Source: Roseateles_B sp041913905
Lineage (GTDB): Bacteria; Pseudomonadota; Gammaproteobacteria; Burkholderiales; Burkholderiaceae_C
Assembly (NCBI GenBank): GCA_041913905.1
Contig: JAYSEK010000002.1
Coordinates: forward strand, 135,442 to 199,441
Reading direction: 5' to 3'
Length of the DNA: 64,000 bases
Shown: piece by piece, positions 40,637 to 48,885 of the stretch
Layout: the number at the start of each line of letters is the position of its first letter
How positions within the stretch are numbered: position 1 is the stretch's first letter
Notes under the pieces: generated by a model
Seen by the model: only the letters and a program-made list of their open reading frames with translations
Databases searched by the model: none
Told to the model about the DNA's origin: nothing
Position numbers and translations under genes: made by a program

Positions 40637-41049
40637 CGCAGGTCCCCGTCCAGGTAATGCCATTGCCCGTCCAGGCGCACGAAGCGGCTGGTCTCGTGCA
40701 GGCGGAAGGCCCGGCCGCCGAGCTTGGAGCGGGCGACGAATTCGACGCTGGCGTGGTCGGCGTCCTGTTGGGCGCGGGCCTTGATCTGCAGCCCCAGCCA
40801 CTTCAGGCCGGGCTCATTGGGCTCCAGCGTGGCGGGGCGGGTGTCGGGGTGCCAGGTGGCGCGCAGGTATTCGAGCAGATCCAGCGTGTAGGCGCTGTAA
40901 CGCGAGCGCATCAGGGCCTCGGCATCCGGTGCGTCCCAGCGCCCGGTGGCGGCAAAGCGTTGGTGCAGGGCGCCGCAGCAGCGGGCGTAGGGCAGGGCAT
41001 GGCCTTTGGCATCGGTGCGGCCGCAGGGGCAGGGGGCGGAATCGAGCAT
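40633..41049 (-). CDS. YchJ-family SEC-C zinc-binding protein (UPF0225)
   Basis: 138 residues. The N-terminal CPCGRTDAKGHALPYARCC is the SEC-C-like zinc site. It is followed by LMRSRYSAYTLDLLEYLRATWHP, the core of the NTF2-like YchJ domain, and ARSKLGGRAFRLHETSRFVR. Function is unknown in general; SEC-C motifs bind SecB or nucleic-acid partners elsewhere. The start is the ATG 41047-41049. The stop overlaps the truC start by 4 bp. Confidence 0.93.
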   Translation of the reverse strand: MLDSAPCPCGRTDAKGHALPYARCCGALHQRFAATGRWDAPDAEALMRSRYSAYTLDLLEYLRATWHPDTRPATLEPNEPGLKWLGLQIKARAQQDADHASVEFVARSKLGGRAFRLHETSRFVRLDGQWHYLDGDLR

Positions 41050-41104
41050 GGCGGCATCATGCCAGCTGACAGGCCTTGTCCGGAGGGCTCTCTAAAATGC
41101 GCGG

Positions 41105-43633
41105 ATGACTGCCCACCCTCACGACGCCCCCGGCACCGATTCCCTTGACGACCTTTTCGGCGCTGCAGGCGATGCGCCCGCGCCTCGCCCCGCCCAGGGC
41201 GCCCGCGAGGCCCAGAACGGGCTCCTCAAGGGCCTGAACCCGGAACAGCTGGCCGCCGTGACCCTGGGGCAGGAGCCGGCCCTGATCCTGGCCGGCGCGG
41301 GCTCGGGCAAGACCCGCGTGCTGACCACCCGCATCGCCTGGCTGCTGAACCAGGGCCATGTCGGGCCCGGCGGCATCATGGCCGTGACCTTCACCAACAA
41401 AGCCGCCAAGGAGATGCTGACCCGCCTCTCTGCCATGCTGCCCTACAACGTGCGGGGCATGTGGATCGGCACCTTCCATGGTCTGTGCAACCGCTTCCTG
41501 CGGGCGCACTGGAAGCTGGCGGGACTGCCGCAGGGCTTTCAGATCCTCGATGCGTCCGACACCGTCTCGGCCGTCAAGCGCGTGATCAAGGCCATGAACC
41601 TGGACGAAGAGCGCTTCGTGCCCAAGCAGGTCAGCTGGTTCATCGCGGGAGCGAAGGAAGACGGCCTGCGACCCAAGGACATCGACCTGCGCGACGAGCA
41701 GACACGCAAGCTCGTCGAGATCTACCAGGCCTACGAGGACCAGTGCCGGCGCGAGGGCGTGGTCGACTTCGCCGAACTGATGCTGCGCGCCTATGAGCTG
41801 ATGCGCGACAACGCCGCCGTGCGCGAGCACTACCAGCACCGCTTCCAGTACCTGCTGGTCGACGAGTTCCAGGACACCAACAAGCTGCAGTACGCCTGGC
41901 TGAAGATGTTCGCGCCGCCGGGCCGCGGCCAGGGCGTGTTCGCCGTGGGCGACGACGACCAGAGCATCTACGCCTTCCGCGGCGCGCGCGTCGGCAATAT
42001 GAGCGATTTCGAGCGCGAGTACCGCGTGCAGCGCGTGGTCAAGCTGGAGCAGAACTACCGCAGCTACGGCCACATCCTGGACGCGGCCAACGAGCTGATC
42101 AGCCGCAACAGCCACCGCCTGGGCAAGAACCTGCGCACCGAGATGGGCCCCGGTGAGCCGGTGCGCGTCAACGAGGCCGCCAGCGACTTCAACGAGGCCC
42201 AGTGGCTGCTGGAGGAGGCGCAGGCCCTGCACCGCCAGGGGCTGCCGCGCTCGGAGATCGCCATCCTGTACCGCAGCAATGCGCAGTCGCGGGTGATCGA
42301 GTCGGCGCTGTTCAACGCCGGCGTGCCCTACCGCGTCTACGGCGGCCTGCGCTTCTTCGAACGCGCCGAAGTGAAGCATGCGCTGGCCTATCTGCGCCTG
42401 ATCGAGAACGCCAACGACGACACCAGCTTCCTGCGCGTGGTGAACTTCCCGGCCCGAGGCATCGGGGCGCGCACGCTGGAGCTGTTGCAGGACGCGGCGC
42501 GCCAGAGCGGCCGCAGCCTCTACCAGAGCGTGGCGGCGGTGCCGGGCAAGGGCGGCAGCAACCTCGCCGCCTTCGTGAACCTCGTCGAGTCCATGCGCAA
42601 CCTGACGCAAGGCCTGACCCTGCGCGAGATCATCGAGCAGATGCTGGAGACCTCCGGCCTGGCCGAGTTCTACCGCACCGACAAGGACGGCGCCGAGCGC
42701 CTGGAGAACCTGGACGAACTGATCAACGCCGCCGAGGCCTTCGTGACCCAGGAGGGCTTCGGCAAGGACGCCGTGGCCCTGCCGGTGGACGAGCTGGGCG
42801 GCGCCGCCGGCTTCACGCCCGGGCAGATCGCGGCGGGTGATCCGCCGGCCATCGCCGCGGTGAACCTCACGGCCGATGCCGAGACCGGCGAGATCGTCTC
42901 GCCGCTGGCCGCCTTCCTGACCCACGCCTCGCTGGAGGCCGGCGACAACCAGGCCCAGGCCGGGCAGGACGCCATCCAGCTGATGACGGTGCACTCGGCC
43001 AAGGGCCTGGAGTTCGACGCCGTCTTCATCACCGGCCTCGAAGAAGGCCTGTTCCCGCACGAGAACTCGCTGTCCGACGGCGACGGGCTGGAGGAAGAGC
43101 GCCGCCTGATGTACGTGGCCATCACCCGGGCCCGCCAGCGCCTCTACCTCAGCTTCAGCCAGACGCGCATGCTGCACGGCCAGACGCGCTACAACGTCAA
43201 GAGCCGCTTCCTGGACGAGCTGCCCGAGGCCTCGCTGAAGTGGCTGACGCCGCGCAACCAGGGCTTCGGCTCGGGCTTTGCGCGCGAATACCAGCAGGCT
43301 TGGGAGCGAGGCTCGGGGCTCAAGTCCATGGTGGGCGCGGGCCGTGTCGAGCGGCAGGCGCCGGCCTGGCAGCAGGAGCGCGAAGGCAAGGATGCGCCGT
43401 CCTTCGGCGGCGCGCCCGTGCCCAAGACCATGAAGCAGGCGGCCGCCGCCAAGGTGGGCGCCGAGCACGGCGGCCTGCGCGTGGGCAAGGCCGTCTTCCA
43501 CAACAAGTTCGGCGAGGGCGTGCTGCTGACGCTGGAAGGCAGTGGCCCGGATGCGCGGGCCCAGGTCAACTTCGGGCGGCACGGGACGAAGTGGCTGGCG
43601 CTGTCGGTGGCGAAGCTGACGCCGATCGACTGA
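41105..43633 (+). CDS. uvrD: ATP-dependent DNA helicase UvrD (helicase II)
   Basis: 842 residues, a superfamily 1A 3'-5' helicase for nucleotide-excision and mismatch repair. Motifs in order: LNPEQLAAV (Q motif), LAGAGSGKT (Walker A, near residue 65), FTNKAAKEM (Ia), LVDEFQDTN (II), GDDDQSIYAFRGA (III), KLEQNYRS (IV), TVHSAKGLEFD (V) and VAITRARQRL (VI). The C-terminal domain of about 50 residues (GKAVFHNKFGEGVLLTLEG) is the UvrD tudor-like RNA-polymerase-binding domain, which favours UvrD over Rep. It is divergent from ychJ-truC. A long non-coding repeat region follows. Confidence 0.95.
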   Translation: MTAHPHDAPGTDSLDDLFGAAGDAPAPRPAQGAREAQNGLLKGLNPEQLAAVTLGQEPALILAGAGSGKTRVLTTRIAWLLNQGHVGPGGIMAVTFTNKAAKEMLTRLSAMLPYNVRGMWIGTFHGLCNRFLRAHWKLAGLPQGFQILDASDTVSAVKRVIKAMNLDEERFVPKQVSWFIAGAKEDGLRPKDIDLRDEQTRKLVEIYQAYEDQCRREGVVDFAELMLRAYELMRDNAAVREHYQHRFQYLLVDEFQDTNKLQYAWLKMFAPPGRGQGVFAVGDDDQSIYAFRGARVGNMSDFEREYRVQRVVKLEQNYRSYGHILDAANELISRNSHRLGKNLRTEMGPGEPVRVNEAASDFNEAQWLLEEAQALHRQGLPRSEIAILYRSNAQSRVIESALFNAGVPYRVYGGLRFFERAEVKHALAYLRLIENANDDTSFLRVVNFPARGIGARTLELLQDAARQSGRSLYQSVAAVPGKGGSNLAAFVNLVESMRNLTQGLTLREIIEQMLETSGLAEFYRTDKDGAERLENLDELINAAEAFVTQEGFGKDAVALPVDELGGAAGFTPGQIAAGDPPAIAAVNLTADAETGEIVSPLAAFLTHASLEAGDNQAQAGQDAIQLMTVHSAKGLEFDAVFITGLEEGLFPHENSLSDGDGLEEERRLMYVAITRARQRLYLSFSQTRMLHGQTRYNVKSRFLDELPEASLKWLTPRNQGFGSGFAREYQQAWERGSGLKSMVGAGRVERQAPAWQQEREGKDAPSFGGAPVPKTMKQAAAAKVGAEHGGLRVGKAVFHNKFGEGVLLTLEGSGPDARAQVNFGRHGTKWLALSVAKLTPID

Positions 43634-43652
43634 CTCCGGGCAGGGGGAGCAC

Positions 43653-44143
43653 AGGTCGGTCGGCAGCCCGCCGCCGGGCTCAATGCGTGCGGGCCGACCC
43701 TGCGGGCCGGCTTCCCTCGGTCCTCGCAGCACGGGTCGGGGTGCCGAACTCGCTCCATTCGCTGCGCTCATCGCGCTCGGACAGCGGCACCCAGTCAGTC
43801 ATTGAAGCGTGCCCTGCGGGCCCGCCGACCCATGCCGCTGGGGTCTCGGCCGCCCGCAATTCGCCCGGCGGCGGGCTGCCGACCGACCTACGGAAGCATT
43901 GATCCTGGCCCTGAACCCTTGGCACGCACAGCGACAGTGCTGTTGCACGGCAGCGACCCCGCCTGCGGGTGGGCGCCTTGTGCGGTGCCGAGGAGCGCAG
44001 CGGCCCGGAGCAGCGCGCGTCAGCGCGCATCGTGGTCTGACTTGGCGCGTTTGTCCGAGCGCAATGAGCGCAGCGAATGGAGCGAGTTGCGCGCCCGCTC
44101 CGGGCCGCGAGCACCGCAGGGGAGCCGGCCCGCAGGGTCGGCC
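43653..44143. repeat. Interleaved inverted repeats in the uvrD-peptide transporter gap
   Basis: The 626-bp gap 43634-44259 has no credible gene. A 92-bp left arm (43692-43783) matches a 92-bp right arm (44052-44143) in reverse complement. The arms include a perfect 21-bp outer part (43692-43712/44123-44143) and a 37-bp inner part with one mismatch (43747-43783/44052-44088). A second, perfect 27-bp inverted repeat (43653-43679/43863-43889) has one arm outside and the other inside the loop of the first. Shorter pieces of the same words recur in the loop. No transposase ORF, terminal duplication or known integron/att core is visible. Confidence 0.9.
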
Positions 44144-44200
44144 GCCGCACACGAAGTCCGGCCGCGGGCGGGGGCGCTGCCGTGCGCGCTCAGTCGTCGG

Positions 44201-44234
44201 CAAAAAAGAGAAATGGCCGGGTCACCCCGGCCAT
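44201..44234 (-). terminator. Intrinsic terminator of the peptide transporter gene
   Basis: ATGGCCGGG (44213-44221) and CCCGGCCAT (44226-44234) form a perfect 9-bp stem with a 4-base loop. On the minus strand TTTCTCTTTTTT follows. It lies 26 bases past the stop of the transporter gene. Confidence 0.93.
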
Positions 44235-44259
44235 CTCATCGCAAGCAACAACTCGGCGA

Positions 44260-45693
44260 TCAGGCCGCAGCCGCCTTCTGGTGCTCGTCATCCAGCAGCT
44301 TGCCAAACGCCAGCTTGATCAACAGCAACAGCACCGCTGCAGCGCCCACGAGACCGGCGTGCAGGGCCCAGAAGTGGGTGCCGCGAATGACGCTGAGCAG
44401 GCCAGCCAGCCAGCCCACCAGCGTGTTCCCAAAGAAGAGGTGCAGATAGAAGGCACCGATGACCAGGCCTGCCAGTCGTTGCGGCGCCACGCGCGAGTAC
44501 AGGGCCAGGCCCACAGGCAGGACGTTGGCAAAGCCCAGGTTGTTCAGCAGGTTGTAGGTCAGACTCCAGCCCAGGCCGATGCGCTCACCCTGCTCCACCA
44601 GGCCGGCCGCCAGCACGGTCACCGCCGGCGCGCTGCAGGCGATCAGGGTGCCCAGCGCCATCTTGCTGAGCTCGTCCGGCTCGCGGCCCCGCTGGGCGCA
44701 CCAGCGCCAGAAGGCCAGGGACAGCAGCATGGTCATCAGGCTGATGGCGGCATCGCCGGCCTGCAGCCAGGTCACCGGGACCGCCCAGCCCCACAGCGTC
44801 ATGTCCATATGGGCCTGCGCCCACAAGGGATAGCCGTTGTTGAACTGCTGGTTGCCGACCAGGCTCAGCGTCAGCACGGGAATCATGGCCACCAGCAGGG
44901 CCAGGCGGCGCTTGTCGCGGCGGCTCATGGGCTCGGCGGGGAGTGTCTGCTGCGCTTGCGAGCGCGGGGCTTCCGGCGGCAGGTAGCGGCGGCCGGCCAG
45001 GTAGACGAAGAGGCCAATCACCATGCCCACGCCGGCGGCGCCAAAGCCCCAATGCCAGGCCACCCGCTCGCCGAGGGTGCCGCAGACGATCGGCGACACG
45101 ATGACGGCAATCTGCACCGCCAGCATGAAGATCTGGAAGGCCGTGGCGCGGCGCTTGTCGCCGGGCTGGTACAGCGCCCCGACCTGCGCGGCGATATTGC
45201 CCTTGAAGGCACCCACCCCGACCAGCAGACAGGCGAGGGCCGGCAGGAAGCTGGCGTCAAAGGCCATCAGGAAATGACCCAGGGCCATGAGCAGGGCCCC
45301 CGCGGTGACCGCTCGGGTGCGGCCGATCCAGCGGTCGGCCACATAGCCCCCGATGAGGGGCGTCAAATACACCAGGCCGGCGTAAAGACCGAACACCAGG
45401 GAGGCCAGTTGCTGCGGGGTGCGCGGGCCGGTCACGGCCTCGATCCAGGCTCGCAGCGTGTCCATGCCGGCTACCCCGACGATGTGTTCCGGCATGAACA
45501 GATAGTTGCTGAGGTAGAGCACCAGCAGCGCCTGCATGCCGTAGTAGGAGAAGCGCTCCCAGAACTCGCAGAAGGCCAGCCAGCCCAGGCCGGCGGGATG
45601 GCCCAGGAAGGCGCGGTCCAGACGTTCACTGGGCGCGGCTTGGGGCGGGGTGCCGCTGATGGCGGCATCGGAAGAAGGTAGGACGGCGGACAT
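44260..45693 (-). CDS. POT/PTR-family proton-coupled peptide transporter
   Basis: 477 residues with 12-14 membrane helices. The proton-coupling ExxER motif is in EFWERFSYYGM at the start of helix 1. Helix 2-3 has LTPLIGGYVADRWIGRTRAV, and QQFNNGYPLWAQAHMDM and NLGFANVLPVGLALYSRVAP are typical later segments. It imports di- and tripeptides with protons. The start is the ATG 45691-45693. The upstream gap has two strong dyads. A minus-strand terminator from phoX lies just beyond, so it has its own promoter. Confidence 0.93.
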   Translation of the reverse strand: MSAVLPSSDAAISGTPPQAAPSERLDRAFLGHPAGLGWLAFCEFWERFSYYGMQALLVLYLSNYLFMPEHIVGVAGMDTLRAWIEAVTGPRTPQQLASLVFGLYAGLVYLTPLIGGYVADRWIGRTRAVTAGALLMALGHFLMAFDASFLPALACLLVGVGAFKGNIAAQVGALYQPGDKRRATAFQIFMLAVQIAVIVSPIVCGTLGERVAWHWGFGAAGVGMVIGLFVYLAGRRYLPPEAPRSQAQQTLPAEPMSRRDKRRLALLVAMIPVLTLSLVGNQQFNNGYPLWAQAHMDMTLWGWAVPVTWLQAGDAAISLMTMLLSLAFWRWCAQRGREPDELSKMALGTLIACSAPAVTVLAAGLVEQGERIGLGWSLTYNLLNNLGFANVLPVGLALYSRVAPQRLAGLVIGAFYLHLFFGNTLVGWLAGLLSVIRGTHFWALHAGLVGAAAVLLLLIKLAFGKLLDDEHQKAAAA

Positions 45694-45767
45694 GGCAGGC
45701 CTTGTCTGTGGATGAAGGGGCTACTGCAAAAAGGTCCGCCACTGTGGCCGAACTGGCGGTGAAGCGC

Positions 45768-45804
45768 CATCCAGGCTTCCCTGGATGACGATATATCGCG
45801 ATAT
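45768..45804. promoter_or_regulatory. Two dyads upstream of the peptide transporter gene
   Basis: CATCCAGG-cttc-CCTGGATG (45768-45787) is a perfect 8-bp inverted repeat. ATATCGCGATAT (45793-45804) is a perfect 12-bp palindrome. Both lie 75-111 bp before the transporter start and after the phoX terminator, where operators would be expected. Confidence 0.5.
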
Positions 45805-45810
45805 GCGACG

Positions 45811-45837
45811 GAAAAAAGCCCCCGGAAGGCCGGGGGC
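45811..45837 (-). terminator. Intrinsic terminator of phoX
   Basis: GCCCCCGG (45818-45825) pairs with CCGGGGGC (45830-45837), followed on the minus strand by TTTTTT. It lies 44 bases past the phoX stop. Confidence 0.95.
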
Positions 45838-45880
45838 AAAGCGAGACAAGATAAGCGATGCGGCCCCGGGGCCCTGTGGA

Positions 45881-47860
45881 TCAGACCTTGTCCAGCTTGA
45901 GGCTGCTCGCCTCGCTGGTCAGGTAGCCCACGCAGGCGCCGAAGCGGTTCTTGTAGTTGCTGTTGATCAGCGGCTCCAGCGTGCTCTTGACCACGTTGTG
46001 GATGGAGCCCCAGTCGCCAGGATGCTGGAAGTTGCTGGTGATGTAGGTCCAGCCGTTGAGATCGTCCACCACGCCCAGGCCGGTGGCCTCGGCGCCGGCC
46101 GGCATGGAGACCAGGCGGCTGAGCTGTTTGGTGTCGACGTTGTAGGCCCAGACGAAGTTGTTGACGTGCTGGCCGCTGTCCTCGCCGATGAAGAGGGTGC
46201 GCAGCTTTTCAGAGAACTTCAGGTTGTCCGGGTTGGCGATCTTCTCGGGATTGGCGGTGTTGCCCAGGGCGTCGGCCGCGATGTCCTCACCGACCAGCAG
46301 AGCGCGGGTCAGGCTGGGCACCCAGTCGCTGGCGATGGCGCCGCCGACGGTGTCCTTCTGCCCGGCGCTCAAGGTATGGGCGAACACGCCACCGGCGACG
46401 AGCGCCTTGTCCACGCCGACGCCATAGGCCTCGTTGTACGCGCCGTGGCCCTTGACCATCGAGGACTGGATGTTCTGCAGGGCCGAGTAGGCGATCTTGT
46501 CCCGGGCGTTGACCGTTGTGCCTTCCATCTTGGTGAAGGCCATGGAGCCGCCCTTGATCGCGGCGTAGCGATGGGTTTCCAGGAAGGCGGCGGCCTTGTC
46601 CATGCCGGCCTTCACGCGCACCCATTGCACCTTGCCGGAGAGCCAGATCTTGGTGAAGCTCGCGTCCTTGGGGTCGGTGGTGGCCACATCCATGATGTCC
46701 GTGGGCTTGAGCGTGTTGGCCAGGGCCTCGATCTCGGCGCTGGTGGCGGAGCCCAGCTTGATCCAGCTGATGGGCGCACCGGCGGCGGCCGGGTCCAGCG
46801 AGAAGCCGGCGCCGAACTTGGCCACGTACAGGGAGCCCGCCGACAGATCCTTTTCCTTGTCCGCCACGAACATGAAGAAGCCGCCGTTGGTGGCGTCGTC
46901 GCCCATGAGGGCGGTGCGGTTGTCGGGCATCACCTGGATCAGCTCGTGCGAGATGCGGCCCAGGCAGTAGTGCTTCTTGATCGTGCCGCTGCCGTCCGGG
47001 TTGACGGTGACTTCGGGCAGATGGCCGTAGTGATAGGGATTGGCCTTGCTCTCGTCGCCGAACAGGTTCTTGCTGTAGGCCTTGAACATGCTGTTGGAGG
47101 CGATGGTGAAGGCGTCCGGCTCGTACTCCTCCGAGGACAGGTGGGTGCCCCAGGGCGAGAGGCTGGAGCCGCAGGTGATCCACAGACCGTGGGCGCTGGA
47201 CGTGTCCACGTTGTGGTACTTCACCAGGCTCAGCTTGCCGGTGGTTTGGTCCTGGTCCAGGGTCAGCACGGCAATCGGGGAGGGCAGCCGGCCGTACATG
47301 TCGGTCTTGCCGTCCTGGGCCCAGGTCGTGTATTCGAACTGCACGACCGCGAACACGGCCTTGCCCTTGACGCCGGGCACGTTGGCATTGGGCACGGCCA
47401 GCAGCGAGGTGCCGTCGGGCGAGTCGCTGAAGAACTGGCGCTCCTTGCCGGCCACCGTGGTGTCCATGATGGGCTTGCCGTTGATGTCAACGTAGGCGCC
47501 GGCGAGCACGGTGCCGCCCTTGCCGTCCGGCACCATGTCCCCGGTCATGAAGAAGGGCTGGTAGGCCAGCTTGAAGCTCTGCTTGCTGCTGTCGCTGAGG
47601 GTGACCTCCAGCGAGGACGCCACCAGGGTCTTGGCCATGCCGGCGGCGTCCGCCAGGCTGGGCGCAGCCATCGCCGCGAAGCTGGCGGCGCTGAAGGTCG
47701 GTGCGGGCTTGGGTGCCGGCGCGGGGCTGTCGTCGCCGCCGCTGCCGCAAGCGGTCAGCATCGAGCTGGCGGCCATGCCGCTGAGGGGCAGCATGAGGGG
47801 CGCGCCCAGGAACTTCAGGGCTTGACGACGGTTGGGTGTGCTGGACATGGTCTGGCTCAT
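45881..47860 (-). CDS. phoX: PhoX-type (DUF839) alkaline phosphatase, Tat-dependent lipoprotein
   Basis: 659 residues. The N terminus combines a twin-arginine motif (NRRQALKFLG, Arg11-Arg12) with a lipobox LTAC at 35-38. It should therefore be folded and cofactor-loaded in the cytoplasm, then anchored at the outer face of a membrane. The DUF839 domain follows, with AHGLWITCGSSLSPWGTHLSSEE, YCLGRISHE, DDATNGGFFMFVADKEKDL, FIGEDSGQHVNNFVWAYN and FQHPGDW. PhoX enzymes use Fe3+ and Ca2+ to release phosphate from monoesters under phosphate limitation. No phoB/phoR is near. An 11-bp inverted repeat with TGTCA ends lies upstream. Confidence 0.9.
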   Translation of the reverse strand: MSQTMSSTPNRRQALKFLGAPLMLPLSGMAASSMLTACGSGGDDSPAPAPKPAPTFSAASFAAMAAPSLADAAGMAKTLVASSLEVTLSDSSKQSFKLAYQPFFMTGDMVPDGKGGTVLAGAYVDINGKPIMDTTVAGKERQFFSDSPDGTSLLAVPNANVPGVKGKAVFAVVQFEYTTWAQDGKTDMYGRLPSPIAVLTLDQDQTTGKLSLVKYHNVDTSSAHGLWITCGSSLSPWGTHLSSEEYEPDAFTIASNSMFKAYSKNLFGDESKANPYHYGHLPEVTVNPDGSGTIKKHYCLGRISHELIQVMPDNRTALMGDDATNGGFFMFVADKEKDLSAGSLYVAKFGAGFSLDPAAAGAPISWIKLGSATSAEIEALANTLKPTDIMDVATTDPKDASFTKIWLSGKVQWVRVKAGMDKAAAFLETHRYAAIKGGSMAFTKMEGTTVNARDKIAYSALQNIQSSMVKGHGAYNEAYGVGVDKALVAGGVFAHTLSAGQKDTVGGAIASDWVPSLTRALLVGEDIAADALGNTANPEKIANPDNLKFSEKLRTLFIGEDSGQHVNNFVWAYNVDTKQLSRLVSMPAGAEATGLGVVDDLNGWTYITSNFQHPGDWGSIHNVVKSTLEPLINSNYKNRFGACVGYLTSEASSLKLDKV

Positions 47861-47932
47861 TCAGAGTGATGCTCGAACCGCCTGGCTGCAGGGCTGGGCG
47901 GTGCTTGAGCCCGGCACTCTAGGGAGGGGCCA

Positions 47933-47968
47933 TGTCAGCGCCGTGAAGCTTTGATGGCGGCGCTGACA
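47933..47968. promoter_or_regulatory. 11-bp inverted repeat upstream of phoX
   Basis: TGTCAGCGCCG (47933-47943) and CGGCGCTGACA (47958-47968) pair perfectly around 14 bases, 73-108 bp before the phoX start. The TGTCA ends recall PhoB-box half-sites, but those are direct repeats 11 bp apart, so this is not a standard Pho box. Confidence 0.5.
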
Positions 47969-47978
47969 CAAAAGCAGA

Positions 47979-48000
47979 AGAGGCTCCCGGGGGAGCCTCT
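47979..48000 (-). terminator. Intrinsic terminator of the thrB-BPSS1780 group
   Basis: AGAGGCTCCC (47979-47988) pairs with GGGAGCCTCT (47991-48000). A moderately T-rich run (TTCTGCTTTTG) follows on the minus strand. It lies 37 bases past the stop of the membrane protein gene. Confidence 0.8.
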
Positions 48001-48033
48001 CTCATGCCATGAGCCACCGCGGCGGCGGCCAGG

Positions 48034-48047
48034 GGGTCAGGTCTTGC
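48034..48047 (-). repeat. GCAAGACCTGACCC word, copy forming the end of the BPSS1780-family gene
   Basis: Exact match on the minus strand; supplies the last Lys-Thr codons and the TGA stop. Confidence 0.9.
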
Positions 48048-48885
48048 TGCTCAGCACGTCCTTGGGGGCGCCGAACATGAAGCAGTCCACGAAGGTGAAG
48101 TAGAGCGAGGCGTAGAAGGCCGAGCCCAGCGCGTACATGGCGACGATGCCCAGCAGCGGCAGCAGCGCGCTCAGCCCCGTCAGCGCCAGCGCAGCGCTGA
48201 CCATGCCGCCGGCCAGGCTGGCGATGAGTTGCACGCCCAGCCATCCCAGCATGTAGACGGCAAAGGCGCCGCGGTTGCGCCATACGCCCAAGGTGCTGGA
48301 GAACAAGGCCTGCAATGCGCCCTGGCCGCCCCAATGCACCAGGGCGGGGGCATGCCAGTAAGGCGTGCTGATCAGCGCGATCCAGCTCAGGCGCAGCAGG
48401 AAGCCGCTGAACAGCACCGGCTCCGCCACGGGCAGCTCGCCGGGCTTGCCGGACTCCTGGCTGGCCTGCGTCATGGCGTCCATGAACTTGTCCAGCGCGT
48501 TGCCAAAGGCGCCGCCGTCGAGCTGGTCCAGCAGCAGCAGGCCGCCCACGGTCAGCAGTGCGAAGCTGAAGCCCAGCACCAGCTGGGTGTTGCGACGCTC
48601 GGCCGTCAGCCGCAGCGGCGCGATGAAGACGCTCGGCACGGGCCGCTTGCCCTGCAGCACCAGGTGCGTGGCCAGCATGAAGCCCAGCGAGAACAGCGGC
48701 ATGGTGGCCAGCAGCAGGAAGCGCAGGGGCGCCGGCAGGGCCAGGGTCAGCAGGTTCAGCAGCATCAGGGCCGAGAACAGCCCCACCATGCCCAGCGGCG
48801 CGCGCTGCACGATCTTGAAGCCGTGGCGCACCCACAGCAGGCCGTTGGCTGCGGGGACGTTCTGCAGATGGAGGGTCAGGGCCAT
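48037..48885 (-). CDS. BPSS1780-family integral membrane protein
   Basis: 282 residues with about six to seven hydrophobic segments (for example GMVGLFSALMLLNLLTLALP, LLLATMPLFSLGFMLA, LVLGFSFALLTVGGLLLL, and the end segment LGIVAMYALGSAFYASLYFTFVDCFM). It matches the conserved Burkholderiales family next to thrB and polA. Function unknown. The start ATG 48883-48885 directly abuts the thrB stop. The last codons and stop (SKT-stop) are formed by an exact GCAAGACCTGACCC word at 48034-48047. Confidence 0.82.
   Translation of the reverse strand: MALTLHLQNVPAANGLLWVRHGFKIVQRAPLGMVGLFSALMLLNLLTLALPAPLRFLLLATMPLFSLGFMLATHLVLQGKRPVPSVFIAPLRLTAERRNTQLVLGFSFALLTVGGLLLLDQLDGGAFGNALDKFMDAMTQASQESGKPGELPVAEPVLFSGFLLRLSWIALISTPYWHAPALVHWGGQGALQALFSSTLGVWRNRGAFAVYMLGWLGVQLIASLAGGMVSAALALTGLSALLPLLGIVAMYALGSAFYASLYFTFVDCFMFGAPKDVLSSKT

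Noticed and set aside
41057..43771. A long antisense open frame opposite uvrD
   Set aside because: It is the mirror of a complete UvrD with motifs Q to VI and has no domain of its own.
43634..44259. A small coding gene in the uvrD-transporter gap
   Set aside because: Open frames here exist on several strands at once, have no ribosome-binding sites and follow the repeat structure.
47933..47968. Standard Pho box upstream of phoX
   Set aside because: The TGTCA elements are inverted and 25 bp apart, not direct repeats at 11 bp.
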